This document shows positions 20,146 through 37,474 of a stretch of DNA of 64,000 nt, one piece after another; position 1 is the stretch's first letter; every line of letters starts with the position of its first letter. Both the position numbers and the translations under genes were made by a program. This DNA is from Deinococcus aquaedulcis (lineage in GTDB: Bacteria > Deinococcota > Deinococci > Deinococcales > Deinococcaceae): contig NZ_JAHRBL010000005.1 in NCBI RefSeq assembly GCF_019693445.1, forward strand, positions 62,001-126,000, written 5' to 3'. The notes below the pieces were generated by a model, which was not told where the DNA came from, made no database searches, and saw only the letters and a program-made list of their open reading frames with translations.

Positions 20146-20314
20146 TGGCGAGGAGCATAAGGGACGGCTGTGGGCCCCCATCATGCTCAGCACAACCAGT
20201 TTTCTCGCGTCTGGCGGCAGCGCCTGCCTCAGAGCGCTCACCACATGACCGCCACAGACAGCGGTTGAAGTTGAGGGGGTGCGTTCCTCCCCTGGGCGGA
20301 ACGGATGACCGCTG

Positions 20315-20737
20315 TCAGCGGTCCAGTTCGATCTTGCCGTCTTCCTCGCCCCACCACTGAATGCGCCTGGCGTCCACGACCAGCATCACCAGCCCCTCGG
20401 TGTCCAGGCCATCTTTGAACCACTGTTCCAGCTCCTTATGCCAGTGGTCTTTCATCACCCGGCGGTCGTGCAGCACGCGGGCATGGCCCTGCACCGCCAC
20501 GAACAGAAAGCCCTGGTCGGCCTTGAAATTCAGCATGACGTGGCTGTTCTTCTCAATATCCCGGGCGGCGCGCGAGTCGGCCCAGGTGAAAAAGTAGCTG
20601 GTGCCGTCGTACTCCACCTCGCCGTTGTTGCTCATGGGGCGCGAGGCCAGCTGGCCGTGGGCGCTCACGGTGGTGAGCAGGCAGTAGTCCATGCCGCGCA
20701 TCTTCTGGGCCAGGGCTTTGAGGGCAGAGGTCGCCAT
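20315..20737 (-). CDS. Pyridoxamine 5'-phosphate oxidase-related flavin-binding protein
   Basis: 140 aa. Split-barrel fold of the 'general stress protein 26' type: MDYCLLTTVSAHGQLASRPMSNN, then the strand block YFFTWADSRAARDIEKN, VMLNFKADQGFLFVAVQGHARVL, and a C-terminal DARRIQWWGE. These proteins bind FMN or F420 and reduce or sense small molecules; the exact reaction is unknown. Start 20737 is supported by TACCAT 5 nt upstream (20748-20743 leftward) and by the fold beginning soon after it. Confidence 0.88.
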   Translation of the reverse strand: MATSALKALAQKMRGMDYCLLTTVSAHGQLASRPMSNNGEVEYDGTSYFFTWADSRAARDIEKNSHVMLNFKADQGFLFVAVQGHARVLHDRRVMKDHWHKELEQWFKDGLDTEGLVMLVVDARRIQWWGEEDGKIELDR

Positions 20738-20829
20738 ACCCGATGGTAGGGGGCAGGCCCCGGCCGGCGGACCAGTGCCTGTTGAGCTTTCGGTCATGCC
20801 GGGCCCACCGGCCCCGTCTACGCCTGCGC

Positions 20830-22767
20830 CTATGGCGCCTGGGTCAGCCACAGGGCGCGGTAGGGGTCCAGCACCACGGGCGCGTGCCCGAAGGTAAAGG
20901 CGCTGCCCGCCAGATGGTCCAGCGCGTGTTCGCCCAGATGCTCGTGCAGGGCGCTGGCCGGCAGGTGGACCGTGTGTTCGCTGAAGTTGTACACGCCCAC
21001 AAACGTGCCCAGCGGATGGTCACGGCGCAGCAGCAGCACGCAGGGGTCGGGGCTGGGCACGGGGCGGCTTTCGATGCTGGCGTGCAGGTGCGCCAACCCC
21101 TGGCGCGCGGCAATCTGGCGGCGCAGGCCCGCGTTCACGCGGCCGTGGGGGGTGCTGGCGTCGGCGGCCACGGCTTCGGCGCGGGCCCAGTCCATGCGGG
21201 GGCGGTGCACCCAGCGGTTGTCGGGGGCGTGCTCGGGCGTGGCGGCAAAATCATGGTCGTTCAGCAGCGCCAGTTCGTCGCCCATGTACAGCAGGGGCAC
21301 ACCGCCAAAGCCCAGGGTGACCGCGTGCAGCAGCAGCAGGCGCCGCACCGCCAGATCAATCTGCCGGGGATCTCCTGCCGCCAGCGCCGCTTCCAGCCCC
21401 GCGAGGCTGGCCGCCGAGCCGCTGATGCGGCGGTCCCCGGTTTGCGGGTTGTGTTGAAACACCAGCCCGCGCGCAAAGGTGCCCGGGAACTCGCCGCTGT
21501 AAAAGTCACTCAGAAAATGGCGGTGGGCGGGTCCCGAGAGGCCCACGCGCGCCGCGTCCAGGTCGCTGATCGCCCAGCCGATGTCGTCGTGGCAGCGCAC
21601 GTACATGCCCCAGGTGGTGTTCGTGGGTTTGGGCGGAAAGGCGCGCAGGGCCGCTTCAAAGAGGCGGGTGTCGCGGCTGGCGAGGCTGCTCCACAGCTGC
21701 ACCATCAGCGAGTTGTGGTAGGCCATGTCGCTCACGCGGCCGTGGTGCCCGCCAGTGCCCAGGTAGTGAATCAGGTCCCCCGGCGCCACGATTGCCTCGG
21801 CCTTGAAGGCCACGGCTGGCGCGGCGATGCGCGCGCAGGCCCGCATGGCCCGGGTCAGGTGGTGCACCTCGGGCTGGTTCTGGCAGTCGGTGCCGGGGCG
21901 CTTCCACAGAAAGGCGATGGCGTCCAGGCGAAACACCTCCACTCCCCGGTTGGCAAGGTGCAGGATGATGTCCACGAATTCGCGCAGCACCGCCGGGTTG
22001 GCCCAGTTCAGGTCCCACTGGTAGGCATTGAAGGTGGTCCACACCCAGCTGCGCGCCTCCTCGTTCCAGGTGAAGTTGCCGGGGGCGAAATCGGGGAAAA
22101 TTTCGGGCAGGGTGCGCTCGTAGGCGTCGGGCACGGTGCGGTCGGGAAAGAGGTGGAAGTAGTCGCGGTAGATGGGGTCGCCCGCGCGGGCCTTGTGGGC
22201 CCACTCGTGTTCCTGCGCCACATGGTTGAGCACGAGGTCCAGCACCAGACTGATGCCCCGCCCCCGCAGGTCCGCCGCCAGGGCCGAGAGGTCGTCCATG
22301 CTGCCCAGGTCTTCGCGCACCGCGCGGTAATCGGCCACCGCGTAGCCGCCGTCGTTCTCGCCAGCCCGGGGCCTGAGCAGCGGCATCAGGTGCAGGTATT
22401 TCACGCCCAGCCCTTCCAGGTAGGGCACGCGGGTCTGCACGCCCTTTAAGGTGCCCGCAAAGCGGTCGGCATAGGCCACGTACCCGATCATCTCGGGTTG
22501 CTGCAGCCAGTCGGGGCGCAGCAGCCGGGCCTCGTCCAGCCGTTTCAGGTCGGCGGGGCGGGTGTGGTAGGCATGCAGCAGCACTTCCAGCAGCTCGGGC
22601 AGCAGGGCCTCTGTGGCCGCCTCGCCATACACGGCGCCCAGGCTCTCGATCAGTTCCGGGCCGTAGCGCTCCAAGCGCAGCAGAAAGGTGTCGGCGTCGC
22701 GGTCATCATCAAAGGCGCGGCGCAGCGAATCGGGGGCCAGCAGCCGGGAGGGGTCGGAAGGGGCCAT
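20830..22767 (-). CDS. Amylosucrase (GH13 glucosyltransferase)
   Basis: 645 aa. Amylosucrase makes alpha-1,4-glucan from sucrose and releases fructose; it can also act on alpha-glucans. The alpha-helical N-terminal domain (residues 1-~90) specific to amylosucrases is present. The GH13 barrel has the nucleophile Asp in FRLDA (about residue 282), the acid/base Glu in FKAEAI (about 324) and the third Asp in CHDDIGW (about 394). Length and the [15 protein letters not shown] loop match the Deinococcus enzymes rather than sucrose phosphorylase or trehalose synthase. The fructose released could feed a PfkB-family kinase, such as the one at 5.5-6.5 kb, though this link is inference. A palindromic operator lies in its promoter. 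Confidence 0.92.
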   Translation of the reverse strand: MAPSDPSRLLAPDSLRRAFDDDRDADTFLLRLERYGPELIESLGAVYGEAATEALLPELLEVLLHAYHTRPADLKRLDEARLLRPDWLQQPEMIGYVAYADRFAGTLKGVQTRVPYLEGLGVKYLHLMPLLRPRAGENDGGYAVADYRAVREDLGSMDDLSALAADLRGRGISLVLDLVLNHVAQEHEWAHKARAGDPIYRDYFHLFPDRTVPDAYERTLPEIFPDFAPGNFTWNEEARSWVWTTFNAYQWDLNWANPAVLREFVDIILHLANRGVEVFRLDAIAFLWKRPGTDCQNQPEVHHLTRAMRACARIAAPAVAFKAEAIVAPGDLIHYLGTGGHHGRVSDMAYHNSLMVQLWSSLASRDTRLFEAALRAFPPKPTNTTWGMYVRCHDDIGWAISDLDAARVGLSGPAHRHFLSDFYSGEFPGTFARGLVFQHNPQTGDRRISGSAASLAGLEAALAAGDPRQIDLAVRRLLLLHAVTLGFGGVPLLYMGDELALLNDHDFAATPEHAPDNRWVHRPRMDWARAEAVAADASTPHGRVNAGLRRQIAARQGLAHLHASIESRPVPSPDPCVLLLRRDHPLGTFVGVYNFSEHTVHLPASALHEHLGEHALDHLAGSAFTFGHAPVVLDPYRALWLTQAP

Positions 22768-22775
22768 GGGCACCC

Positions 22776-22805
22776 AGCATAAACCGGATTTGGAACTGTT
22801 TCCAA
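22776..22805 (-). promoter_or_regulatory. Amylosucrase promoter with 6-4-6 palindromic operator
   Basis: Leftward: TTGGAA (22805-22800), 18-nt spacer, TATGCT (22781-22776), then 8 nt to the ATG at 22767. The -35 box is half of the perfect palindrome ttggaa-ctgt-ttccaa (22790-22805). Its TGGAAA/TTTCCA-like half-sites resemble LacI/GalR-family operators of sugar genes, so repression relieved by a sugar is likely (inference). Confidence 0.65.
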
Positions 22806-22815
22806 CTTTAGGTGG

Positions 22816-23289
22816 TCAGGCCGGCTGCAGCTCTGCCCGCACCGCCATGAGGGCCCGCCCCAGCAGGTTCTGACCCCAGGCCTGCCGCGCGCCCTCCGCC
22901 TGCGATTCCGAGAAGCCAATGCCCCAGATGCGGTCCGTGGGCGAGGCTTCCACCAGTTCAGCGTCTCCAGTGTTCAGCAGGAAATTGCGCAGCTCTGGAT
23001 TCTGACCAAATTTCAGCCGCAGCATGTCCAGGGCGGCGGCAAAACGGGCACTCGCCCACACCTCGTCGTCGTAGGGCGTGACCCGGCGGCCCAGCGCCTT
23101 GCACTCAGCGGGGGTGGCAGCGGCGAGAATCTGTGCCCACGTGGCTTCGTCGCCAAACAGCCGGGCTTTACGGGCCATCAGGTATTGCTCGGCCCAGTGG
23201 TAGGTCACTTCCTCTTCGACAAACACGCTGGGATGAAAGTTCGAGAACGGATGGGCGGTGCGGTAGAAGTACAGCGTCTGGGGGCTCAT
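22816..23289 (-). CDS. NADAR-family (YbiA-like) N-glycosidase
   Basis: 157 aa. Family signature: FYRTAHPFSNFHPS at the start, TYHWAEQYLMARKARLFGD with the catalytic-region Glu, ALGRRVTPYDDEVWASAR, and the C-terminal DRIWGIGFSESQ. YbiA/RibX members hydrolyse the glycosidic bond of early riboflavin intermediates; other NADAR proteins act on ADP-ribose linked to guanine. Here it stands alone upstream of amylosucrase with no riboflavin, DarT or DNA-modification gene beside it, so either role is possible. CAGACT lies 7 nt upstream of the ATG. Confidence 0.88.
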   Translation of the reverse strand: MSPQTLYFYRTAHPFSNFHPSVFVEEEVTYHWAEQYLMARKARLFGDEATWAQILAAATPAECKALGRRVTPYDDEVWASARFAAALDMLRLKFGQNPELRNFLLNTGDAELVEASPTDRIWGIGFSESQAEGARQAWGQNLLGRALMAVRAELQPA

Positions 23290-23400
23290 GCCCGCCAGTC
23301 TGCCCGGCCCTCCCCTATTCCTACCTCGGCCACCTGACCTGCCCCGCCCCTCGCATCTGGCCGATTCCGACCCTCCCTGCGCCCGGTATCATGGGGGGCG

Positions 23401-24885
<1,485 letters not shown>

Positions 24886-24893
24886 TAAGGGTT

Positions 24894-24964
24894 CCGGTTC
24901 ATCCGTGATGGAGGAACGGGGGAAGCGGCGGGGCTGTCACGGATGATCCGGCATCCGTATGACA
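24894..24964. repeat. Intergenic repeat with 15-nt imperfect inverted arms
   Basis: ccggttcatccgtga (24894-24908) and tcacggatgatccgg (24937-24951) can pair with one mismatch around a 28-nt loop, just after proS. The arms and the following ccgtatg are shared with the repeat at 1016-1167. The rest of the 24886-25120 spacer holds only the terminator at 25076. Confidence 0.7.
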
Positions 24965-25075
24965 GCGAGCCCCAAAGCCATAGAGGGTTGCCCTCAGCCG
25001 GCATCCGATACCCCTCTTGAAAACTCCGTCAGCGGCCCCCGACGCGAACTCGCTTCACCCAGTCCACCCAGCACA

Positions 25076-25106
25076 AAGGACCGCCCCCAGTTTGGGGGCG
25101 GTCCTT
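25076..25106 (-). terminator. Terminator at the 3' end of the nuo operon
   Basis: Perfect 13-bp stem aaggaccgccccc (25076-25088) / gggggcggtcctt (25094-25106), 5-nt loop. Leftward it ends in TCCTTTG. It lies 15 nt after the nuoN stop. Confidence 0.8.
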
Positions 25107-25120
25107 GGCATCTGTGGCCC

Positions 25121-26578
<1,458 letters not shown>

Positions 26579-26579
26579 G

Positions 26580-28022
26580 TCAGTTGCCTCCCAGGGCGGC
26601 CAGCACGGTACGCACCGCCGGTTGCATGAGGTTCAGGGCCGGGGCGGAATACACCCCAAAGAGAATCAGGACGGCCAGCGGCAGGCCCAGCACCAGCCAC
26701 TCGGTGTGCACAAGGTCGCGTACGGCCACGCCCCCCCGTGGGCGCGCCTGCCAGAAGGTGGTCTGAAAGGCGGTGAGGGCGTAGGCGGCGGCGGCAATGG
26801 TGGTGATCCCGGCGATAAAGGTCAGCCACGGCGACACCTGATAGGCGCCCAGCAGAATCGAGAATTCCCCGACAAACCCGGCCAGCCCCGGCACGGCGAT
26901 GGACGCGAACCACAGGGCCATCGTCAGACCGCTCAGGGCGCCCGCCTGGGTCATCAGGCCGCCCACGCGCGTTTCCAGACTGCCAATCCGGTCCTGCACC
27001 ATGCCCACCGAGAGAAACAGCGCGCCCGTGTACAGGTTCTGGAAGGCCAACAGGTACATGGCGCCAATCACGGCGGTTTCGTTCAGGGAAAACACGCCCA
27101 GGGCCACGAAGCCCATGTGCGAGAGGCCCGCGTAGGCCAGCAGGCGTTTCCAGTCGGTCTGCCGGAAGGCGATCCAGGCGGCGTACAGGGCCGTAAAGGC
27201 CGCCAGACCCATCAGGATGGGACGCAGTTCCAGGCTGGCCTCCGGGAACAGCGGAATCCCGAAGGTAAAGAGGCCGTAGCCGCCCACCTTGTACAGCGTG
27301 CCCATCACGTCTGGCACGCCGGAGTCGTGGTTCTGCTCGTGGAAGTCCGGCAGCCACGCGTGCAGGGGCCACAGCGGCAGTTTGACCGCCATGGCCGCCA
27401 GAAAGCCCAGGTACAGCCACGCCTGGGCGGGGCCGTCCACCAGATTGGCCTTCAGGTCGGTCATGGCGAAGGTGGGGCTGCCGCCCAGGTAGCGCACCCC
27501 GATGATGCTGACCAGCATGAGCAGGCTGCCAAACAGGGTGTAGGCGGCGAACTTCACCAGCGCCTTCATGCGCCCGGCCTTGCCGTACATGGCCAGCATC
27601 AGCAGGGCGGGAATCAGGGCGTCTTCAAAGAACACGTAGAACAGCAGCAGGTCCTGCGCGGCGAAAATACCGATGAGGCCGGTTTCCATCGCCAGAATCA
27701 GCGACAGCATGGGCCCCGGGTTGGGGATGCGCCGCGCGGCGTACAGAATGGCGATAAAGGACATGAACGCCGTCACCAGCGCCAGCGCCAGACTGACGCC
27801 CGACAGCTGCACCGAGTAGGTGATGCCCAGCGGCGGAATCCAGTCCCAGCGGAACAGCTCCGAGCCGCCGCCGCGCCAGATCGCCAGGCCCACGCCCAGG
27901 GTCAGCGCGGCGAAGAAGCCTGCCACCTCGTCGCGAAAGGTTTTCGGGACCACCAGCAGCAGCAGGCTGCCCACAAGCGGCAGAAAGATCATGAGGGTCG
28001 GCAGCCAGTCGGTGAAGGTCAT
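26580..28022 (-). CDS. nuoM: NADH-quinone oxidoreductase subunit M
   Basis: 480 aa, antiporter-like subunit of complex I. Blocks FYVFFEDALIPALLM (functional Glu), KLPLWPLHAWLPDFHEQNHD and WKRLLAYAGLSHMGF identify NuoM. The ATG at 28022 overlaps the nuoL stop (ATGA); upstream in-frame sequence is nuoL coding in another frame. Confidence 0.96.
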   Translation of the reverse strand: MTFTDWLPTLMIFLPLVGSLLLLVVPKTFRDEVAGFFAALTLGVGLAIWRGGGSELFRWDWIPPLGITYSVQLSGVSLALALVTAFMSFIAILYAARRIPNPGPMLSLILAMETGLIGIFAAQDLLLFYVFFEDALIPALLMLAMYGKAGRMKALVKFAAYTLFGSLLMLVSIIGVRYLGGSPTFAMTDLKANLVDGPAQAWLYLGFLAAMAVKLPLWPLHAWLPDFHEQNHDSGVPDVMGTLYKVGGYGLFTFGIPLFPEASLELRPILMGLAAFTALYAAWIAFRQTDWKRLLAYAGLSHMGFVALGVFSLNETAVIGAMYLLAFQNLYTGALFLSVGMVQDRIGSLETRVGGLMTQAGALSGLTMALWFASIAVPGLAGFVGEFSILLGAYQVSPWLTFIAGITTIAAAAYALTAFQTTFWQARPRGGVAVRDLVHTEWLVLGLPLAVLILFGVYSAPALNLMQPAVRTVLAALGGN

Positions 28023-29947
28023 GCGCCACTTCCAATCGTTTTCAGGGCCCAGTAGCCGATGATCAGCGCGGTGCCCAGGACCATGCTGACCGCGTAGGCG
28101 CGCACGAAGCCGCTTTGCCACAGCGTGAACAGCCCGCCCGGCCCGCTGGCGTTGCGTGCCACGGCGCCCAGCGCGCCGTCGGTGCCCCGGTCCACGGTGT
28201 CCAGCGCGCCAGCAATCGCCTTGCTGGGGGCACCCACGAGGTTGTCGTACACGGTATCCAGGTACAGCGCGCGGGTGCTGGCTTCGCCCAGGGGGCCGTC
28301 CACCAGGGTGCCCCGGCGGTGTTCCAGGTAAGCCCACAGCAGCCCCAGGACCCCGGCCCCCACGGCCAGCAGGGTCAGCAGCCACTCGGTGCTCACGGGA
28401 ATCTCGTGGGCGTGCACCGGAATGGCGCGGCCCAGGTAATCGTCAAACGCATGCTTGCCGCCCAGGAAGGTGGGAATGTTCAGCAGCCCGCCCAGGGTCG
28501 CCAGCGCCGCCAGGATGCCCAGCGGCACCTTGGTGATCAGGTCGGCCTCGTGCGGGTGGCCGTGGCCCCGGTAGCTGCCGGCCCAGACCAGGAAATACCA
28601 GCGGCCCATGTAAAAGGCGGTGAGCAGCGCCACGCCCAGCCCAATCACGTACAGGCCAGGGTTGGCCTCGTAGGCGGCGGCCAGAATGGCGTCCTTGGAA
28701 AAGAAACCACTCCAGATGGGAATTCCGGCAATCGCCAGCACCCCCGCCACCGATACCAGGTGCGTAAACGGCATCTTGCGGCGCAGGCCGCCCATGCGGC
28801 GCACGTCCTGTTCCTCGTGCAGCGCGTGAATCACGGCGCCCGCCGCCAGGAACAGCAGCGCCTTGAAAAACGCGTGGGTGAGCAGGTGAAACACGCCCGC
28901 CGAGTAGGCGTGCAGGCCCACCGCCATGAACATGTAGCCCAGCTGCGACACCGTGGAGAACGCCAGAATCTTCTTGATGTCGTGCTGGTTCAGGGCCGAC
29001 AGGGCGCCGTACAGGGCGGTCAGGCCGCCCACCCAGGCCACCCACAGGCTGGCATTCGGGGCGAGGTCGTACAGGAAGTGGCTGCGCGCCACCAGATACA
29101 CGCCCGCCGTGACCATCGTGGCCGCGTGAATGAGGGCCGAAACCGGCGTGGGGCCCGCCATCGCGTCGGGCAGCCAGGTGGTCAGGGGCAGCTGACCGCT
29201 CTTGCCCACCGCGCCCACCAGCAGGAACAGGCAGGCCAGTTCAATGCCCGCCTGCGCCACCTGCGCGCCGCCTTCCACCCGCTCGGCCAGTTCGGGGATG
29301 GAGAGGGTGCCGTACAGCTTGAACAGCAGGAACATGCCCAGCATGAAGCCCAGGTCGCCAATGCGGTTCATGATGAACGCCTTGCGCGCGGCGTTGGAGT
29401 TCGCCACGCCCTCGCGGTCGCTGGCCTCGCGCACGTCCTGATCCGAGGCCTCGCTGTGGCGCCCGTTGAACCAGAAGCCGATCAGCAGATAACTCGCCAT
29501 GCCCACGCCTTCCCAGCCCACGAACATCAGGGGGTAGGAGTCGGCCAGCACCAGAATCAGCATCATGGCCACGAAGAAGTTCAGGAAGGCAAAAAAGCGC
29601 GTGAACTTGGGATCGTGGCCCATGTAGGAAATCGAGTACAGGTGAATCAGGAAGCCGATGCCGGTAATGATCAGCGCCATCAGGGCCGAAAGCTGGTCGT
29701 ACCAGAAGCCCACCGAGAGGTTGGCGTTCAGGGCCATGTTGGGCAGCCACGTCCACAGCACCTCGTGGGCGGGGGCACTGCCCTGGTTCAGATACCGGAT
29801 GACGGCCACCACGAAGGCGGCCCCCACCGCGCCCGTGGCGAACCAGCCGCCGGTCTTACCCGGAAACAGGCGCGGCAGCGTGATGAGCAGCGCAAACGAG
29901 AGCAGCGGCAGCAGGGGAAGCAGGTACAGCGCAGGCAGACTCTCCAT
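28019..29947 (-). CDS. nuoL: NADH-quinone oxidoreductase subunit L
   Basis: 642 aa. The largest antiporter-like subunit, carrying the long lateral helix at the C-terminus. Seen: FVGWEGVGMASYLLIGFW, KSGQLPLTTWLPDAMAGPTPVSALIHAATMV-type region (Lys, His and Pro of the channel) and HDIKKILAFSTVSQLGYM. A GTG at 29953, right after the nuoK stop, is an alternative start two codons upstream. Confidence 0.96.
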   Translation of the reverse strand: MESLPALYLLPLLPLLSFALLITLPRLFPGKTGGWFATGAVGAAFVVAVIRYLNQGSAPAHEVLWTWLPNMALNANLSVGFWYDQLSALMALIITGIGFLIHLYSISYMGHDPKFTRFFAFLNFFVAMMLILVLADSYPLMFVGWEGVGMASYLLIGFWFNGRHSEASDQDVREASDREGVANSNAARKAFIMNRIGDLGFMLGMFLLFKLYGTLSIPELAERVEGGAQVAQAGIELACLFLLVGAVGKSGQLPLTTWLPDAMAGPTPVSALIHAATMVTAGVYLVARSHFLYDLAPNASLWVAWVGGLTALYGALSALNQHDIKKILAFSTVSQLGYMFMAVGLHAYSAGVFHLLTHAFFKALLFLAAGAVIHALHEEQDVRRMGGLRRKMPFTHLVSVAGVLAIAGIPIWSGFFSKDAILAAAYEANPGLYVIGLGVALLTAFYMGRWYFLVWAGSYRGHGHPHEADLITKVPLGILAALATLGGLLNIPTFLGGKHAFDDYLGRAIPVHAHEIPVSTEWLLTLLAVGAGVLGLLWAYLEHRRGTLVDGPLGEASTRALYLDTVYDNLVGAPSKAIAGALDTVDRGTDGALGAVARNASGPGGLFTLWQSGFVRAYAVSMVLGTALIIGYWALKTIGSGA

Positions 29948-29953
29948 AGCCAC

Positions 29954-30256
29954 TCAGCCTTTCAGGGCCGCGAGATCGTCCACGTTGGTGGTCTCGCGCT
30001 TGCGGAAAATAGCGACGATGATCGCCAGACCAATGGCCACCTCGGCGGCGGCCAGCGTCATGACGATGAACACGGCGGTCTGGCCGGTGGGGTCGCCCCA
30101 CGAGCGCGCGAACGCCACCAGCGCGAGGTTCGCGGCGTTCAGCATGAGTTCCACCGACAGAAAGACCATGATCGCCGTGCGCCGGGTGAGCACGCCAATC
30201 ATGCCCAGGGCAAACAGAATGCCCGACAGCGCCAGATAGGACGAGGTGGAGACCAT
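29954..30256 (-). CDS. nuoK: NADH-quinone oxidoreductase subunit K
   Basis: 100 aa, three membrane helices. Conserved Glu residues of the proton path lie in [16 protein letters not shown] and in the third helix ([13 protein letters not shown]). Its ATG overlaps the nuoJ stop (TAATG). Confidence 0.96.
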   Translation of the reverse strand: MVSTSSYLALSGILFALGMIGVLTRRTAIMVFLSVELMLNAANLALVAFARSWGDPTGQTAVFIVMTLAAAEVAIGLAIIVAIFRKRETTNVDDLAALKG

Positions 30257-30885
30257 TACGCGCTCACCTCACTTTCGCGCCCGGCCTGCAGCGCGGGCTG
30301 GGCGCCCGTTCGGGGGGTCGGTGCCCGTTCGGGCCGCGCGGCGCCGATGGGCTGTTCCAGTTCATCCGGCACGCCGTCGGGCTGGGCTTCGGGCCGCTGC
30401 ACCAGGGCCACGGCGCCCACAATCGCCACCAGCAGCAGAATGCTGACCGCTTCAAAGGGCAGCAGGAAACGCGTGAGCAGCGTTTCGCCCATGATCATGG
30501 CGTCGCCGCCGCGCAGCGCCGCCGCACTTTCCGCCAGCGGGCGCGGGTCTTCGTAGGTAAAGGCCAGGACCACAAAAGCGCCGGCCAGCAGCGTGCCGCC
30601 AATGCCCGCGAGTTCGCGCACGAAGGGCACCGGGTCGTGCCCGGTGACCGGCTGGTTGGCATTGAGCAGCATGATCACGAAGAGAAAGAGCACCATCACG
30701 GCCCCCGCATACACGATCACCTGCGTGGCCGCCAGAAACGATGCGTTCAGGGTGGCAAAGAGTCCCGCCACACACAGCAACGTCCCCACTAGCCCCAGCG
30801 CCGCGTGCACCGCGTTCTTTGCCGCAATGGTGATGATCCCGCCCACAATGGCCAGCGCGCCCAGAAGGATGAAGGCGAGGGTCAT
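30256..30885 (-). CDS. nuoJ: NADH-quinone oxidoreductase subunit J
   Basis: 209 aa. Five hydrophobic helices; the third carries the [16 protein letters not shown] motif whose pi-bulge rotates in the coupling mechanism of complex I. A Pro/Ala-rich tail of ~40 residues extends beyond the usual end. ATG 30885 is the family start; upstream in-frame sequence is the repeat-filled spacer. Confidence 0.94.
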   Translation of the reverse strand: MTLAFILLGALAIVGGIITIAAKNAVHAALGLVGTLLCVAGLFATLNASFLAATQVIVYAGAVMVLFLFVIMLLNANQPVTGHDPVPFVRELAGIGGTLLAGAFVVLAFTYEDPRPLAESAAALRGGDAMIMGETLLTRFLLPFEAVSILLLVAIVGAVALVQRPEAQPDGVPDELEQPIGAARPERAPTPRTGAQPALQAGRESEVSA

Positions 30886-30897
30886 GGGTGGCCTCCG

Positions 30898-31112
30898 ACC
30901 ACGGGGAGTGGGGAGTGGGATGTGGGGAGTGGGAAAAGAGGGGGGGCGGGGTGCGGGACGCGGGAGGCGGGGTGAACTTCCTCTCTGCTCCGCAGAAAGG
31001 GCTGGGGTGGCTCGCAGAGCTGCGCAGCAGCGGGGGCGTGTGCCCACCGGCACCCAAACTCCTCCCCTGCCCCCAGCGCCATCTGCCCTCGACCATCAAC
31101 CATCAACCTTCC
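30898..31112. repeat. Heptad arrays and shared repeat core in the nuoJ-nuoI spacer
   Basis: From 30902 the spacer reads as degenerate 7-nt units (GGGGAGT, GGGGAGT, GGGATGT, GGGGAGT, then GGGACGC, GGGAGGC). A core ggctggggtggctcgcagag with gctgcgcagcag follows at 31001-31042, and CCATCAA-type 7-nt units at 31091-31112 run up to the nuoI stop. The same order of modules is seen in the nuoI-nuoH and nuoH-nuoG spacers. No open reading frame of interest. Confidence 0.8.
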
Positions 31113-31117
31113 ACCCC

Positions 31118-31654
31118 TCACTGGTACTTCACCCCTTCCAGTTCCTCGCGCACGCCGCCTTCGAGCTGAAAGCCCAGGCGCACCGGCTTGCCTTTGCGCT
31201 CGGCCTCGCGGCGCTGGGGCAGGCTGCCGGTGACGCCGACCAGCATGTCTTCCTTGCCGTACACGAAATCGCGGTAGCGATAATCGGCCATCTCGAATTC
31301 GTTGCCCAGCACCACGGCCCCGGTGGGGCAGGCTTCCTCGCACATGCCGCAGAAGATGCAGCGCAGCATATTGATCTCGTAGACCTTCGCGTAGCGTTCG
31401 CCAGGGCTGACGGGGGCGGCCGGATCGTTCTCGGCGGCCTCCACGTAGATGGCGTAGGCCGGGCAGGCGGCGGCACACAGCGAGCAGCCGATGCACTTCT
31501 CCAGCCCGGTGCCCGGGTGCCGCGTGAGGATGTGCCGCCCCCGGAAACGCGGCTGCAGCGTGGCCCGCTGCTCGGGGTAACTGACCGTCACGGGCTTCTG
31601 AAACAGCTTGCTCAGCGTGACGCCCATGCCTTTGGCGATCTCAAGCACGCCCAT
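31118..31654 (-). CDS. nuoI: NADH-quinone oxidoreductase subunit I
   Basis: 178 aa. Carries the two [4Fe-4S] clusters N6a and N6b: [12 protein letters not shown] near residue 55 and [12 protein letters not shown] near residue 100, each C-x2-C-x2-C-x3-CP. It passes electrons from NuoG to NuoB. RBS aaaggag before the ATG. Confidence 0.97.
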   Translation of the reverse strand: MGVLEIAKGMGVTLSKLFQKPVTVSYPEQRATLQPRFRGRHILTRHPGTGLEKCIGCSLCAAACPAYAIYVEAAENDPAAPVSPGERYAKVYEINMLRCIFCGMCEEACPTGAVVLGNEFEMADYRYRDFVYGKEDMLVGVTGSLPQRREAERKGKPVRLGFQLEGGVREELEGVKYQ

Positions 31655-31671
31655 GGGGGGCTCCTTTCAAG

Positions 31672-31810
31672 GGGGGGGTGGGATGTGGGGAGTGGGGAGT
31701 GGGAAAAGAGGGGGAGGCGGGATGCGGGAGGCGGTGGCTCGACTTCTCGACTTCTCGACTTCTCGACTTTTGGCCATTCGCCATCGGCCATCGACCATCA
31801 ACCATCTGCC
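31672..31810. repeat. Heptad and octad arrays in the nuoI-nuoH spacer
   Basis: GGGGAGT-type 7-nt units (about 31676-31712) and GGGATGC/GGGAGGC units are followed by four tandem 8-nt units of the CGACTTCT type (31740-31770) and CCATCAA/CCATCGG-type 7-nt units (31776-31808). The last unit runs directly into the nuoH stop. Confidence 0.8.
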
Positions 31811-31813
31811 CCA

Positions 31814-33007
<1,194 letters not shown>

Positions 33008-33014
33008 TAGAGGG

Positions 33015-33203
33015 CCTCCGGATGGGATGCGGGACGCAGGAGGCGGGACGCGGTCTTTGCTCCCTCTCCCCTCGTGGGAGAGGGCTGGGGTGGCTCGCAG
33101 AGCTGCGCAGCAGAGGGGGCGTGTGACCAGCTCAACCCAAGCGCCCCTCCTGCCCCTCGCGCTATCTGCCATCGGCCATCAACCATCAACCATCCGCCCC
33201 CCA
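33015..33203. repeat. Heptad arrays and shared repeat core in the nuoH-nuoG spacer
   Basis: GGGATGC, GGGACGC, AGGAGGC, GGGACGC 7-nt units (about 33023-33051), the ggctggggtggctcgcagag core with gctgcgcagcag (33085-33126), then GCCATCG/GCCATCA/ACCATCA-type 7-nt units (33166-33196) up to the nuoG stop. Same module order as at 30898-31112. Confidence 0.8.
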
Positions 33204-35375
<2,172 letters not shown>

Positions 35376-35398
35376 TTCGCCTCCCTCTGGGCGGCAGG

Positions 35399-35478
35399 TC
35401 TAGGGGTCGAAGAGTCTAAGGGGCTAACGAGGGAGGACCCTGGGGTTCCCAGACCTTTAGACCCTTTGACCCTTAGAC
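35399..35478. repeat. Facing octad arrays (hairpin) in the nuoG-nuoF spacer
   Basis: Left array 35399-35426 (GTCTAGGG/GTCGAAGA/GTCTAAGG units) and right array 35451-35478 (TTAGACCC/TTTGACCC units) are reverse complements with about 5 mismatches in 28, all transitions, around a 24-nt loop. Confidence 0.8.
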
Positions 35479-35496
35479 GCCGGGCAGCTCGCCACT

Positions 35497-36833
<1,337 letters not shown>

Positions 36834-36837
<4 letters not shown>

Positions 36838-37454
36838 GCGGTGCCTCCTGGGCTGGGCAGCACGGCCAGACCGGTCACGCTGGTGCCCACGGCCTGCCCA
36901 TTGGCCATCAGCTGCCGGCCTTCGGCCGTGACCGTCACCGGCACGGGGTTATCCGGCAGCGGCTGACGGTCTGCGCGCAGGTCGGCCAGAATCCGGGCGC
37001 ATTTGCTCGGCCCCACGTTCTCGTAGTAGCCGTCGTCGTTGATCTGCATCATGGGCGCGGTGCCGCAGCTGCCCAGACACTCCACTTTCTGCACGCTGAA
37101 CCGGCCGTCACTGGTCACTTCGCCGGGCTGCACATCCAGCGTGTCCACGAGGTGGTCCCACAGCTCATCCGAGCCCGCCAGCGCGCACATCAGCGTGGAG
37201 CAGACCTGCAGGTGGTACCGGCCCGTGGGCACCGTGTGGTAGGTGGAATAGAAACTCATGACGCTGCGCACTTCGGTGGCCGTGGTGCCCACCAGCGCGG
37301 CAATTTCCGCCATTCGGGTTTCTGAAACAAAACCCTCAGCGTCCTGCACTTCCCGCAGCAGCGGCATCAGCGCCGAGCGGCGGCCCTGCGGCGAATCGGG
37401 GTAGCGACTGAAAATATCCGCCACCAGTGGTTGTTTATCCGCGAAGTAAGACAA
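36834..37454 (-). CDS. nuoE: NADH-quinone oxidoreductase subunit E
   Basis: 206 aa. Thioredoxin-like subunit with [2Fe-2S] cluster N1a: the four Cys are in VCSTLMCAL and [14 protein letters not shown]. The start codon is TTG, fixed by a strong aggagg RBS 5 nt upstream. It follows the orphan gene at 37475-37903 rather than nuoD directly. Confidence 0.96.
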
Positions 37455-37474
37455 AATTCCTCCTGCTACCCGCC

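Noticed and set aside
22816..23289. NADAR gene as part of a phage-defence or DNA-modification system
   Set aside because: No DarT, modification or restriction gene is near; it lies between proS and amylosucrase, so a housekeeping YbiA-like role is as likely.
28115..30556. Very long open frame (813 codons) on the plus strand opposite nuoL-nuoK-nuoJ
   Set aside because: It is antisense to well-identified complex I genes, rich in His, Gln and Arg as expected from the reverse strand of GC-rich code, and has no domain.
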